Below, in pieces: positions 40,321-48,461 of a stretch of DNA of 64,000 nucleotides; the first letter of the stretch is position 1; every line of letters begins with the position of its first letter. A program made the position numbers and the translations under genes. The DNA is taken from NCBI RefSeq assembly GCF_024178165.1, contig NZ_JAMZIE010000002.1:496001-560000 (forward strand). Direction: 5' to 3'. Source of the stretch: Halohasta salina. Lineage in GTDB: Archaea; Halobacteriota; Halobacteria; Halobacteriales; Haloferacaceae. Under the pieces are notes generated by a model. It saw only the letters and a program-made list of their open reading frames with translations, was not told the origin of the DNA and did not search any database.

Positions 40321-42147
40321 TCAGGCGGGCTGGTCGACGTGATCCGAGACGACGGTCCAGTCGTCCGGCGAGAGCACGTGGCCGTCGAACTCGCCGGCCT
40401 CGGGGTAGGCGGTGGTGACGACGTAGTCCGTGCGGGCTTCGAGATAGGTGACGAGTGTGTGGATGTGTTCGCTCGCCAGTCCACCGAGGTCGTCGAGCAG
40501 GATACACGGCACCTGCTCGGCGACGTCGAAGGCTTCGTGGCCAGCGAGTGCCGCGATGAGCCCGATCAGTTCGACCTCGCCCTCCGAGAGCGCGTCGACG
40601 GATATCTCCCGGCCGTCTCGGGCGATGACCAACTCCAGTCGTTCGGTTCGTCCCGTGTCGGGGTCGGCGTGTTTTTCGAGCCGTGCCTGCTCGAAGCTGG
40701 GGTTGAATTTCGCGACGACGTCTTCGAGTGCCTCGTGGAAGGCCGTCCGAGCCGACCGAACGACGCGCTCACGGCGCGACCGAAGCGCCTCGATCTCATC
40801 GGAGAGTTCGTCGACCCGCTTTTGGAGCTGTTCGCGCTGCTGTGCACGTTCTTCCAGCGACGCTTGTTCCTCCCGGCTGCGCTCCAGTTTCGTCTCGGTC
40901 CGCGCGATCTCCTGTTCGAGGGATTTCCGCCGGTCGTCGGTCTCCTGGACCCGGCTCTCTAGTGTGTCGACGCGGTCGTCGTGGTCCGCCAGTTCCCGTT
41001 CGGCAGCCGCCAACTCCTCGCGGGAGTCGGCAAGGTTCGTCTCGAGCGTATCGAGGCTCGCTTCGAGGGACTGTTTCCGCCGGCGCTGTCGGTCGATCGT
41101 CTGCTGTGTCTCTTCGAGCTCCGAAACCGTCGACTGTAGCTCCGAGCGCCGCGCCCGACGCTCGGCGATCAGCTCGCTTACCCCCTCCATTCGGGCCTCG
41201 ATAGCCTCGCGGGTGGTGTCGCTGCCACAGACCCAGCAGGCGACGTGGTCGCCGTCGAGCCGCCGATCGACATCCGCCAGCAGGTCGAGGTGGCCACCAT
41301 CGAGAACGTCGTTCGTCGCGTTGTACAGCGACTCCAGGGTCTCGATCTCCCGGCCGACCTCCCGGAGCGCAGTCCGTTTGTCCTCCAGCTTCGACGCGAG
41401 CTCCGGTTCCGAATCGACCGTCAACTCGTCTAACTCCTGTCGTTTGGTCTCGATCTGGGACTCCAGTGAGTCGATTTTTCCTTGGAGTCGGTCGACCCGC
41501 TGGCTGACCTGCTCCCGCTCGCGGCGAGCCCCTGTAAGCTCCTCGCGTAGCTCGGCCTGATCGCCACTGTCGTCGGTGTCGCCTTCGAGGTCGGCGAGCT
41601 CCGCCTCGAGCTCCGCGAGTTCCGTCTCGAGATCGTCGACGGTCTCGATCGTCGCCGGCAGCTTCTCGGCGGCCCGTTCGGCGCGGTCGAGTTCGGCAGT
41701 GGCGGTCTCCCGATCGGATTTGAGCCGCCTGATCTGCCCCTCGATGTCCTCGTGTTCCAGCGGCTCGATGAGGTGTGGCGTGAGATCTGCGCCGTCACGC
41801 ACCGCGGTCCGAATCGGGTTCTGTTCGTCCAGAAAGGCGAACAGCTCGGCGGCGGTCTGCTGCTGTGGCTCGGTGAGATACGGTTCCCCGTCGGTGGTGA
41901 CGCTCCGACCGGCTCGCGTGAGGCGGCGCTCGTACTCGCCGTCGGCCGTTCGCAGCCGAACGTGGCCCGAGTCCGCGCCATCGGTGAGCGTCGCGGCCGT
42001 CACCGACCCGCCAAGTACGGTCCTGATGGCGGTTACCAGTGACGTCTTCCCCTGCCAGTTGCTCGCCTGCACGGCGTTAATGCCGGGTTCGAGCGTCGGG
42101 GCACCCTCACGGATCCCCGCGATATTCGAAACGTTGAGTGACCACAT
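40321..42147 (-). CDS. Archaea-specific SMC-related ATPase with zinc hook
   Basis: This 608-residue protein has an N-terminal ATP-binding head (MWSLNVSNIAGIREGAPTL and a P-loop variant ASNWQGKTSLV), a long antiparallel coiled coil with a central CWVC zinc hook (about residue 310), and a C-terminal head with a signature-like ALSEGEVELIGLIA and Walker B PCILLDDLG. This is the layout of Rad50/SMC proteins but shorter, matching haloarchaeal SMC-related proteins (ASRP/Sph type) encoded next to rdfA. It probably acts in DNA or cell-shape organisation with RdfA; that pairing is inferred from conserved neighbourhood. Its ATG lies 60 nt after the rdfA stop. Confidence 0.8.
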   Translation of the reverse strand: MWSLNVSNIAGIREGAPTLEPGINAVQASNWQGKTSLVTAIRTVLGGSVTAATLTDGADSGHVRLRTADGEYERRLTRAGRSVTTDGEPYLTEPQQQTAAELFAFLDEQNPIRTAVRDGADLTPHLIEPLEHEDIEGQIRRLKSDRETATAELDRAERAAEKLPATIETVDDLETELAELEAELADLEGDTDDSGDQAELREELTGARREREQVSQRVDRLQGKIDSLESQIETKRQELDELTVDSEPELASKLEDKRTALREVGREIETLESLYNATNDVLDGGHLDLLADVDRRLDGDHVACWVCGSDTTREAIEARMEGVSELIAERRARRSELQSTVSELEETQQTIDRQRRRKQSLEASLDTLETNLADSREELAAAERELADHDDRVDTLESRVQETDDRRKSLEQEIARTETKLERSREEQASLEERAQQREQLQKRVDELSDEIEALRSRRERVVRSARTAFHEALEDVVAKFNPSFEQARLEKHADPDTGRTERLELVIARDGREISVDALSEGEVELIGLIAALAGHEAFDVAEQVPCILLDDLGGLASEHIHTLVTYLEARTDYVVTTAYPEAGEFDGHVLSPDDWTVVSDHVDQPA

Positions 42148-42207
42148 AGTTATCAATCAAGCAGAGTACGGACTTAAATCGGTCGACCCGCCGCGGACCG
42201 TCGGCTC

Positions 42208-42843
42208 TCAGGAGTCGTCGTGGTGATCCTCACAGACGTACCCCTGTTCGTAGGCCGTCTCGACGTTGACACGCGTCGGACACTCCGGACACGAGAGGGT
42301 GGCCTGAATCTGGAGGTCGGCCTCGTCGACGCCGGCGATCCGGCCTTTGGTATCAAGGGAGCCAAGCGCCGATTCGAGATGTGAGCGGTAGCTGCCGGTC
42401 GCAACCCGGATGCGGTCGATCTCCCACTCCGTCTCCGCCTCCGGCGTCTCCTTGCTCGCGCCCAGACACCCCTTGAGATGGCGCGACAACGTACTCTTCC
42501 CGATGAACTGCCGCGCCGTCGACTCGCCGTCGATGCCGTCGGCGGCGAGCTCCGAGAGGAGCTCCGCCCGCTGGTGGTCGGGGATCTCCTCGCCCTGCAG
42601 CGCCGCGTAGTCCGAATTGATCCGGACGCTCGAATCCGGTCGGCCGTGCTCGCGGTACACTGCCCGGAGGACCTGCTTATTAAACCACTCGGCGAGGGTC
42701 CGGAGACCCGTCGGTTCGGCCTCCCCCCTCCCGGTCCATCTGTCGACGAGATAGGTATCGAGCGCCCCGTTGGCACGCCCCGGCGGCGAGATGTCGTGGG
42801 CCGCACGGACCCGGTCGACCTTACAACAGTGTTCTGCACTCAT
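42208..42843 (-). CDS. rdfA: Rod-determining factor RdfA family protein
   Basis: This 211-residue protein begins MSAEHCCKVDRVRAAHDISP, has a helical middle with WTGRGEAEPTGLRTLAEWFN, and ends with a zinc-finger-like CPECPTRVNVETAYEQGYVCEDHH. This matches the haloarchaeal RdfA family; HVO_2174 of Haloferax volcanii is reported to be needed for rod-shaped cells. Its downstream partner is the SMC-related ATPase, same strand, 60-nt gap. Haloarchaea often carry several copies of this pair, so this copy is not necessarily the cell-shape orthologue. The ATG complementary to 42841-42843 is the only reasonable start. Confidence 0.75.
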   Translation of the reverse strand: MSAEHCCKVDRVRAAHDISPPGRANGALDTYLVDRWTGRGEAEPTGLRTLAEWFNKQVLRAVYREHGRPDSSVRINSDYAALQGEEIPDHQRAELLSELAADGIDGESTARQFIGKSTLSRHLKGCLGASKETPEAETEWEIDRIRVATGSYRSHLESALGSLDTKGRIAGVDEADLQIQATLSCPECPTRVNVETAYEQGYVCEDHHDDS

Positions 42844-43051
42844 CGAATACAGCGTTTTGCGGGTCGCTTTGTAACCGTTGTGGTCCCGGCTGCCCCCGAC
42901 GACCGGCGGTGAACGCGCCGGTGGACGACCGCCGGACCGCGTTTGGGACAGTGATAGTGGTGTCCCAAACGGGACAGGGGACCGACCGTCTCCGACGCCT
43001 CGTTCGATGGCGGCCGGTCGACGCCCGCCACAGGTCCCTGCACGGAGGTGG

Positions 43052-43068
43052 GTTCGGTTATACCGAAC
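43052..43068. promoter_or_regulatory. 17-bp palindrome GTTC-N9-GAAC, candidate operator A
   Basis: The sequence is GTTCGGTTATACCGAAC, an inverted repeat with 7-nt arms and a TAT centre. It lies in the 351-nt gap between rdfA and the IclR gene, which otherwise holds no gene that I can see. A second copy of the same GTTCGG-N5-CCGAAC type lies 96 nt away. Confidence 0.6.
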
Positions 43069-43147
43069 AGTATCACAGTATTAATCGTGTTGTTTCCCCG
43101 ACGTGGTATAAAACCGACCGCGAATCGGTCCGTTTTCGGAGCTGTCT

Positions 43148-43164
43148 GTTCGGTAACGCCGAAC
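43148..43164. promoter_or_regulatory. 17-bp palindrome GTTC-N9-GAAC, candidate operator B
   Basis: The sequence is GTTCGGTAACGCCGAAC; with one extra matching pair on each side (CT/AG) the arms reach 8 nt. It has the same core as the palindrome at 43052. Both are 3' of the IclR gene, so they may serve transcription to the left or act at a distance. Confidence 0.6.
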
Positions 43165-43194
43165 AGAACGTCGCGGTGGGTTCCGGCTCCGGTC

Positions 43195-43959
43195 TCAGGC
43201 GTCTCGAAGCGCGTTTCGGATCCGGGTGGCCGAACTGATGACCAGCCCGGGGAAGTCCTGCTGAAACCGCTTGCCAGAGTGGCTTTCGCTGCCGGTCAAC
43301 AGATAAATCGCCCCCGCGACACCCCCGTCGGGACCTGTGACGGTCGCAGCGATGCCCCGCCTGTCGGGCTCCCACTCCTCCCGGTCGACCGCGAGGCCGC
43401 GTGCGGTGACCGTCCGGAGTTCGGCGGCGAGATCCGCCCGTTTCGCGTGTGACTGGTCGGTGCCGGCCGCGAAGGGATGGTCGGCGAGAATGTCCTCACG
43501 GCGTGCCTCCGGCAGCGCTGCGAGGATCGCCTTTCCGGGGGCCGTACAGTGAACCGGCAGCCGGTCGCCCGCCGCGAGCCGCGGCGAGCCGGCCTCGGGC
43601 CCGAGCCGGTGGTGGAGACAGACCACGCTGTCGCCTTCGAGGACGGCCATCCCGGCCGCACAGCCCGCGGCCGTCGACAGCTGCTGGACCTCCTCGATGC
43701 CGGCCTCGTACATCGGGTACTGCGAGCGGGCGAACTCACCGAGCCGGAGGAACCGCAGGCCGAGACGGTACTCGTGGCCGTCTTTGACAACGACGCCGAG
43801 GCCGACCAGCGTCTGGAGGTGGTCGTGAACCGAGCTTTTCGACCGGTCGAGCGCCTCGGCGATCGCAGTGACCCCGCCGCCGTCGAGGTCGACGAGCGTT
43901 TCGAGGATCCGCATACTCGTCCGGGTCGCCGCGACTGGGAGATCCGCGTCAGCTACCAT
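43195..43959 (-). CDS. IclR-family transcriptional regulator (second locus)
   Basis: This 254-residue IclR protein has a winged helix (about 10-70, TRTSMRILETLVDLDGGG, SSVHDHLQTLVGLG) and an effector domain (about 85-250, with AAGCAAGMAVLEG and APGKAILAALPE). It lies next to, and on the same strand as, the DgoD-like gene that begins the carbohydrate island, so control of that island is the natural guess. A TATA-like box (TTTAAATA on this strand, about 43988-43981) sits about 25 nt upstream of the start, and a degenerate copy of the GTTC-N9-GAAC palindrome lies immediately upstream of the box, which suggests autoregulation. Confidence 0.85.
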   Translation of the reverse strand: MVADADLPVAATRTSMRILETLVDLDGGGVTAIAEALDRSKSSVHDHLQTLVGLGVVVKDGHEYRLGLRFLRLGEFARSQYPMYEAGIEEVQQLSTAAGCAAGMAVLEGDSVVCLHHRLGPEAGSPRLAAGDRLPVHCTAPGKAILAALPEARREDILADHPFAAGTDQSHAKRADLAAELRTVTARGLAVDREEWEPDRRGIAATVTGPDGGVAGAIYLLTGSESHSGKRFQQDFPGLVISSATRIRNALRDA

Positions 43960-43991
43960 ACCGGTGAGTCACCACAGCTCTATTTAAATTT

Positions 43992-44008
43992 GTTCGCTCA
44001 TGCCGAAT
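43992..44008. promoter_or_regulatory. Imperfect operator-like palindrome next to the IclR promoter
   Basis: GTTCGC-TCATG-CCGAAT differs at two positions from the GTTCGG-N5-CCGAAC palindromes at 43052 and 43148. It is immediately upstream of the TATA box of the second IclR gene, where a bound dimer could affect promoter recognition. Confidence 0.45.
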
Positions 44009-44030
44009 CGGACGAGCAGCGCGCCGCGGG

Positions 44031-45182
44031 CTACCACTCGGCGACGCTGCCGTCGTCGTGGTACCAGATCGGGTTCTGCCAGTTGATCCGGGCGCTTGCC
44101 TGCTCCCGGACGACCGCCTCGTCGACCTCGATACCGAGGCCGGGGCCCTCGGGGGCGGTGACGTAGCCGTCGGTAAACCCGAAGACGTCCGGCTCGGCCA
44201 GATACGCCAGCAGATCGTTGTCGGCTGGCTGGTGGATATCGAGGCTCTGGGCTTGGACGATGCTGTTCGGCGTCACCATATCGAGTTGGAGACAGGCCGC
44301 GAGCGAAAGGGGGCCGAGCGGGCAGTGTAGCGACACCAGCACGTCGGCGCTCTCGGCGCTGCTCGCGATCTTCCGGACCTCCGAGATGCCGCCGGCATGT
44401 GAGGGCGACGGCTGGACGATGTCGACCGTCCCGGCCTCGAACAGCGGGGCGAAATCCCACCGGGAGTAGAGCCGCTGACCGATCGCCAGCGGGACCTTGG
44501 TGCTGGCGGCGATGTCGGCGAGAGCGTCGGCGTGCTCGGGGAGGACGGGCTCCTCGTAGAACATCGGGTCGTAGGGGTCGAGTTCGGTCGCCACCCAGTC
44601 GGCCATCGCCTTGGTCACCCGGCCGCGGAAGTCGACGCCGATGTCGATCTCGTCGCCGACGCGTTCGCGAACCGCCGCGAGCCGTTTTCGGGCGTGGTCG
44701 ACCGCGGCCGGCGAATCGATCCGGCGGAACTGCGAGACCGCCGAGAGCTTCAGGGTCCGGTAGCCGGCGTCGACGGCGGCTTCGGCCGCGTCGGCGATCT
44801 CCCCGGGCGTGTCGCCGCCGATCCACTGGTAGACTCGGATCCGATCGCGAGCCCGGCCGCCCAGCAGGTCGTAGACCGGCGCGTCGTAGGCTTTCCCCTT
44901 GATATCCCACAGCGCCTGATCGATGCCACCCATGGCGCTCATCAGGATCGGCCCGCCCCGAAAGTGTCGACCCCGATACATCGCCTGCCAGTGGCGCTCG
45001 ATCTCCATGGGATCCTTCCCGATGAGGTAGCTGTCGAGGATCTCCTCGACGGCCGCCCGCGTCGTCTTGGTATGACCCTCGACGATCGGTTCGCCCCAGC
45101 CACAGATTCCCGCGTCGGTCTCCAGTTTGAGAAAGAGCCACCGCGGTGGGACGGCGAACAGTTCGTAGTCGGTGATTTTCAT
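44031..45182 (-). CDS. Galactonate-dehydratase-like enolase-superfamily protein with altered active site
   Basis: This 383-residue protein aligns along its length with E. coli DgoD: MKITDYELFAVPPRWLFLKL, CGWGEPIVEGH, FRGGPILMSAMGGIDQALWD, EEPVLPEH, HCPLGPLSLAACLQ and the C-terminal W.NP.WYHDDGSVAEW. However, the general-acid His of DgoD is Arg186 (VDFRGRV), the third metal-ligand Glu is Gln236 (AIGQRLY), and the Asp of the His-Asp dyad is Ser259 (QPSPSHAGG). D184, E210 and H286 are kept. It may therefore catalyse another reaction or none. The ATG complementary to 45180-45182 is used. It sits between the IclR gene and the FGGY kinase gene. Confidence 0.8.
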   Translation of the reverse strand: MKITDYELFAVPPRWLFLKLETDAGICGWGEPIVEGHTKTTRAAVEEILDSYLIGKDPMEIERHWQAMYRGRHFRGGPILMSAMGGIDQALWDIKGKAYDAPVYDLLGGRARDRIRVYQWIGGDTPGEIADAAEAAVDAGYRTLKLSAVSQFRRIDSPAAVDHARKRLAAVRERVGDEIDIGVDFRGRVTKAMADWVATELDPYDPMFYEEPVLPEHADALADIAASTKVPLAIGQRLYSRWDFAPLFEAGTVDIVQPSPSHAGGISEVRKIASSAESADVLVSLHCPLGPLSLAACLQLDMVTPNSIVQAQSLDIHQPADNDLLAYLAEPDVFGFTDGYVTAPEGPGLGIEVDEAVVREQASARINWQNPIWYHDDGSVAEW

Positions 45183-45324
45183 ACGCCGACAACGACGGTC
45201 CGGGAAAAATAGGTTTGCCCCAGTAGCGTCGACGAGGCCGTGCCCGGCGGCGGTCGTCGAACGCCCTCCGGTGCTGTGGAGCCGTCTCGTGTGGATAGGG
45301 TGCCTCGATACTGCCCGTGGAAGC

Positions 45325-46860
45325 TTACTGCGCCTGTGGCGTCGTACTCTGTGTGTCGTGAAGGCGGTCGAGGGTCTCGACACGGTCGTCCCACACCTCG
45401 AACATCGCCTGATAGGCGTCGTGGTAGAACTCGTACCACTCGTCGTATTTGGGGACTTTTTCGGGGTCGGGTTCGAAGCGATCGGTGGTCCGAACGGTCC
45501 GGTCGACCGCTGCTTCGAGGTCGTCGTACTCGTCGAGGGCGACGCCCGTCAGCAGCGCCGCGCCCTTCGCGCCGAGTTCGTCGCCCTCCGGGAGGACGAT
45601 GGGCGCGCCGAGACAGTCGGCGAACATCTGACACCAGAACGCCGAGCGGGAGCCGCCGCCACTGATCATCACGCGGTCGGAGTCGACGTCGATGTGCTCG
45701 AAGGAGTCACGCATCGCCAGCGCGACGCCCTCGTAGATCGCCCGCATCATGTGTTTCTGGTCGTGTTCCGGCGACAGCCCGATGAACTGGGCGCGGGCGC
45801 TCGTCTTGAGGAACGGGTGGCGCTCGCCCGACGAACTCAGATACGGGTGATACAGCAGCCCATCCGAGCCGACCGGAAGCTCCTCGATCTCCGCCTCGAC
45901 ATCGGCGAACTCGCGGTTGTTGGCGATGTTCTCGTAGGACCAGTCGATGTTGGGGGTGCCCGCCATCGACGCCATCGACCGGAGGTAGAAGCCATCGTCG
46001 ACTGCGAGCGTGAACCCCCGACCCAGTAGCTCCTCGGGCGGTTCGGTCAGGACGGTCTGGTTCAGCGAGGTCGTCCCCACGATCGAGGAGCTCTCACCGG
46101 GTCGGACCGCGCCGCTGCCGATGGCACACGCCGGGATGTCGAAGACCCCCGAGATCACGGGGGTTCCCTCGGGGAGGCCGGTCTCGACCGCGGCGTCGCC
46201 GGTCACCTCACCGATGATCTCGGTCGGCGGCGCGAGCCGCGGCAGGAGATCGTCGACGCCGTCGTAGTCGACCAGTTCTTGGACGTCCTCGGAGTACTCC
46301 AGCGCCTCGACGTCGAGGAACGGCAGCGTCGCGTCGCTGTAGTCCATCGTCCGCTCGCCGGTGAGCTTGAACTTGAGCCAGTCCTTGCAGAAAAACACCG
46401 TGTCGGCGTCGTCGAGGGTCTCGGGCTCGTTTTCGGCCAGCCACTGCATGATCGGCAGGGAAACACCGGGGAAGATGTCGGTCCCCGTCGCCTCCCGGAT
46501 CACGTCGGCTTTCCCGTTGTCGACCCACTCGTCTACGATCTCGGCGGCCCGGCCGTCCGACCAGAGGATCGCATCCCGAACTGGATCACCGTCCTCGTCG
46601 ATGAGCCAGCAGCCGTCGCCCTGGCCCGTGATCCCGATCCCGAGGATCTCGTGGTCGTCGCCGAGGTCCTCGACGACCTCGCTGATGACGGTGGCGGTCT
46701 TCTTCCAGTTGGTGGTCATGTTCTGCTCCTGCCACCCCGTCTGCGGCGTTTCGACCGGGTTTTCGATCGTGGCGATCTCGACCTGCTGGCCGTCGAGATC
46801 GAACGCTGCGGCTTTGAGGTTGGAGGTGCCGGCGTCGACACCTATGAGTACACGGCTCAT
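45325..46860 (-). CDS. FGGY-family carbohydrate kinase
   Basis: This 511-residue sugar kinase has the N-terminal phosphate motif GVDAGTSNLKAAAFD, GQGDGCWLIDEDG, the FGGY C-terminal signature region with MISGGGSRSAFWCQMFADCLG, and GAKGAALLTGVAL. FGGY kinases phosphorylate pentuloses, polyols or glycerol; the substrate is not determined by these motifs, and the closest broad types are xylulose/ribulose/polyol kinases. It is divergent from the class II aldolase gene, and the island also encodes GlpA and GlpB homologues, consistent with making and cleaving a sugar or polyol phosphate. A TATA-like box (GTTATATATC on this strand) lies about 25-35 nt upstream. Confidence 0.85.
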   Translation of the reverse strand: MSRVLIGVDAGTSNLKAAAFDLDGQQVEIATIENPVETPQTGWQEQNMTTNWKKTATVISEVVEDLGDDHEILGIGITGQGDGCWLIDEDGDPVRDAILWSDGRAAEIVDEWVDNGKADVIREATGTDIFPGVSLPIMQWLAENEPETLDDADTVFFCKDWLKFKLTGERTMDYSDATLPFLDVEALEYSEDVQELVDYDGVDDLLPRLAPPTEIIGEVTGDAAVETGLPEGTPVISGVFDIPACAIGSGAVRPGESSSIVGTTSLNQTVLTEPPEELLGRGFTLAVDDGFYLRSMASMAGTPNIDWSYENIANNREFADVEAEIEELPVGSDGLLYHPYLSSSGERHPFLKTSARAQFIGLSPEHDQKHMMRAIYEGVALAMRDSFEHIDVDSDRVMISGGGSRSAFWCQMFADCLGAPIVLPEGDELGAKGAALLTGVALDEYDDLEAAVDRTVRTTDRFEPDPEKVPKYDEWYEFYHDAYQAMFEVWDDRVETLDRLHDTQSTTPQAQ

Positions 46861-47024
46861 GCGCAGCTAGGAATGAACAACCCTGATATATAACTATACA
46901 TGGTTACTGTCTCGCGGTTTTCATATGTCTTCCAACTGTCAATCCCGGCCGATGCCAGCTAGCTGTGACGATCGATGATGGCATACATTGATCACCCCCC
47001 TCGCCAAATGGGAGAGTACGGACC

Positions 47025-48368
47025 ATGACAGACCAATCTGCCCAGCGTGTGGTCAGCGAGCTCGGCCGCCGAATGCTCGCCGACGGCCTGACGAAAGGGA
47101 CTGGCGGCAACGTCAGCGTGAAAACCGACGACGGAACCGTGGCGATCAGCCCCTCGGGAATGCCGTACGACGAGATCAAGCCCGACGACGTGCCGATCGT
47201 CGACGTCGACGGCACCCGGCTCGAAGGCGACCGCGAACCCTCCAGCGAGTTCCGGATGCACACCGACATCCTGCGGGAGCGCGAGGATGTGGGTGCGGTC
47301 GTCCACAACCACTCTCCCTATGCGAGTACCTTCGCCAGCATCGGCGAGGCGGTCGGCCCCTCGCATTACCTCATCGCGTTTATCGGCGACGAGATCCCGG
47401 TCGCCCCCTACGAGACCTACGGCACCGCGGAACTCGCGGAGGTCGCCCTCGAAACGCTGGGCGAGGAGTACAACGCCTGTCTGCTCGAAAACCACGGCGT
47501 CCTCGCCACGGGTGCGACCGCGGAGGCGGCCTACGAGGTCGCGCTGATGGTCGAGTACTGTGCGCGAATCCACTACCACGCGCTGTCGATCGGCGAGCCG
47601 AGCCTGCTCGACGACGCCGAAATCGACACCCTCCTGGAGCGGTTCGCCGACTACGGCCAGAGCCAATCCGCGGACGACGCGGGAGCCGAGCCGGACACCG
47701 GTGTGAGCGTGTCGGCCGACCGACTTACCGACCTGCGATCGGACCGCGAGGCCGTCAGCGAGTTCGGGCGGAAGATGTTGCATCAGGGACTCACCGAGGG
47801 TACCGGCGGCAACATCAGTTCGCAGCACGGCGACCTCGTCGCCATTAGCCCCTCCGGGATGCCGTACGACGAGATCGAGCCCGAAGACGTCTCGATCGTC
47901 GACCTCCAGGGCGAACACGTCGCCGGCAAGCGCGAGCCATCCAGCGAGTTCCGGATGCACACCGACATCCTGCGGGAGCGCGAGGACGTCGGCGCGGTCG
48001 TCCACAACCACTCGCCGTACGCCAGCGCCTTCGCCAGCCTCAACGAGCCGATCGAAGCCTCCCACTACCTGATCGCCTTCGCGGGCGATCAGATCCCGGT
48101 CGCGCCCTACGAAACGTACGGCACCGCCGAACTCGCGGAGGTCGCTCTCGAAACCCTCGGCGAGGCGTACAACGCCTGCCTGCTCGAAAACCACGGCGTG
48201 CTGGCGACCGGCGAGACGGTCGAGGAGGCCTTCGAAGTGGCGCTGATGGTCGAGTACTGCGCCCGGATCCACTACCAGGCCCGCAACATCGGCGAGCCGA
48301 ACCTGCTGCCCGACGAGGAGATCGACACCCTGCTCGACCGCTTCGCCGACTACGGTCAGGACCACTGA
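47025..48368 (+). CDS. Double-domain class II aldolase/adducin-family protein
   Basis: This 447-residue protein consists of two complete class II aldolase domains (about 1-222 and 228-447), each roughly 210 residues and both highly similar. Each has GLT.GTGGN.S, ISPSGMPYDEI, an SSEF metal Glu, VHNHSPYA (two zinc His) and LENHGVLATG (third zinc His), so both sites appear competent. The family includes L-fuculose-phosphate aldolase and related pentulose or tetrose phosphate aldolases and epimerases, which usually form homotetramers of single domains; here a fused dimer is encoded. It is divergent from the FGGY kinase gene. A transcript could start after the AT-rich sequence 46884-46900. Confidence 0.85.
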   Translation: MTDQSAQRVVSELGRRMLADGLTKGTGGNVSVKTDDGTVAISPSGMPYDEIKPDDVPIVDVDGTRLEGDREPSSEFRMHTDILREREDVGAVVHNHSPYASTFASIGEAVGPSHYLIAFIGDEIPVAPYETYGTAELAEVALETLGEEYNACLLENHGVLATGATAEAAYEVALMVEYCARIHYHALSIGEPSLLDDAEIDTLLERFADYGQSQSADDAGAEPDTGVSVSADRLTDLRSDREAVSEFGRKMLHQGLTEGTGGNISSQHGDLVAISPSGMPYDEIEPEDVSIVDLQGEHVAGKREPSSEFRMHTDILREREDVGAVVHNHSPYASAFASLNEPIEASHYLIAFAGDQIPVAPYETYGTAELAEVALETLGEAYNACLLENHGVLATGETVEEAFEVALMVEYCARIHYQARNIGEPNLLPDEEIDTLLDRFADYGQDH

Positions 48369-48461
48369 CCGTGTCGTCGACTCGCGACAGTGGCATGGCA
48401 ACACGCCACAACCACGGACGCACGTAACGGTTATCATGCTACTCTACCACATCGAAACCAC

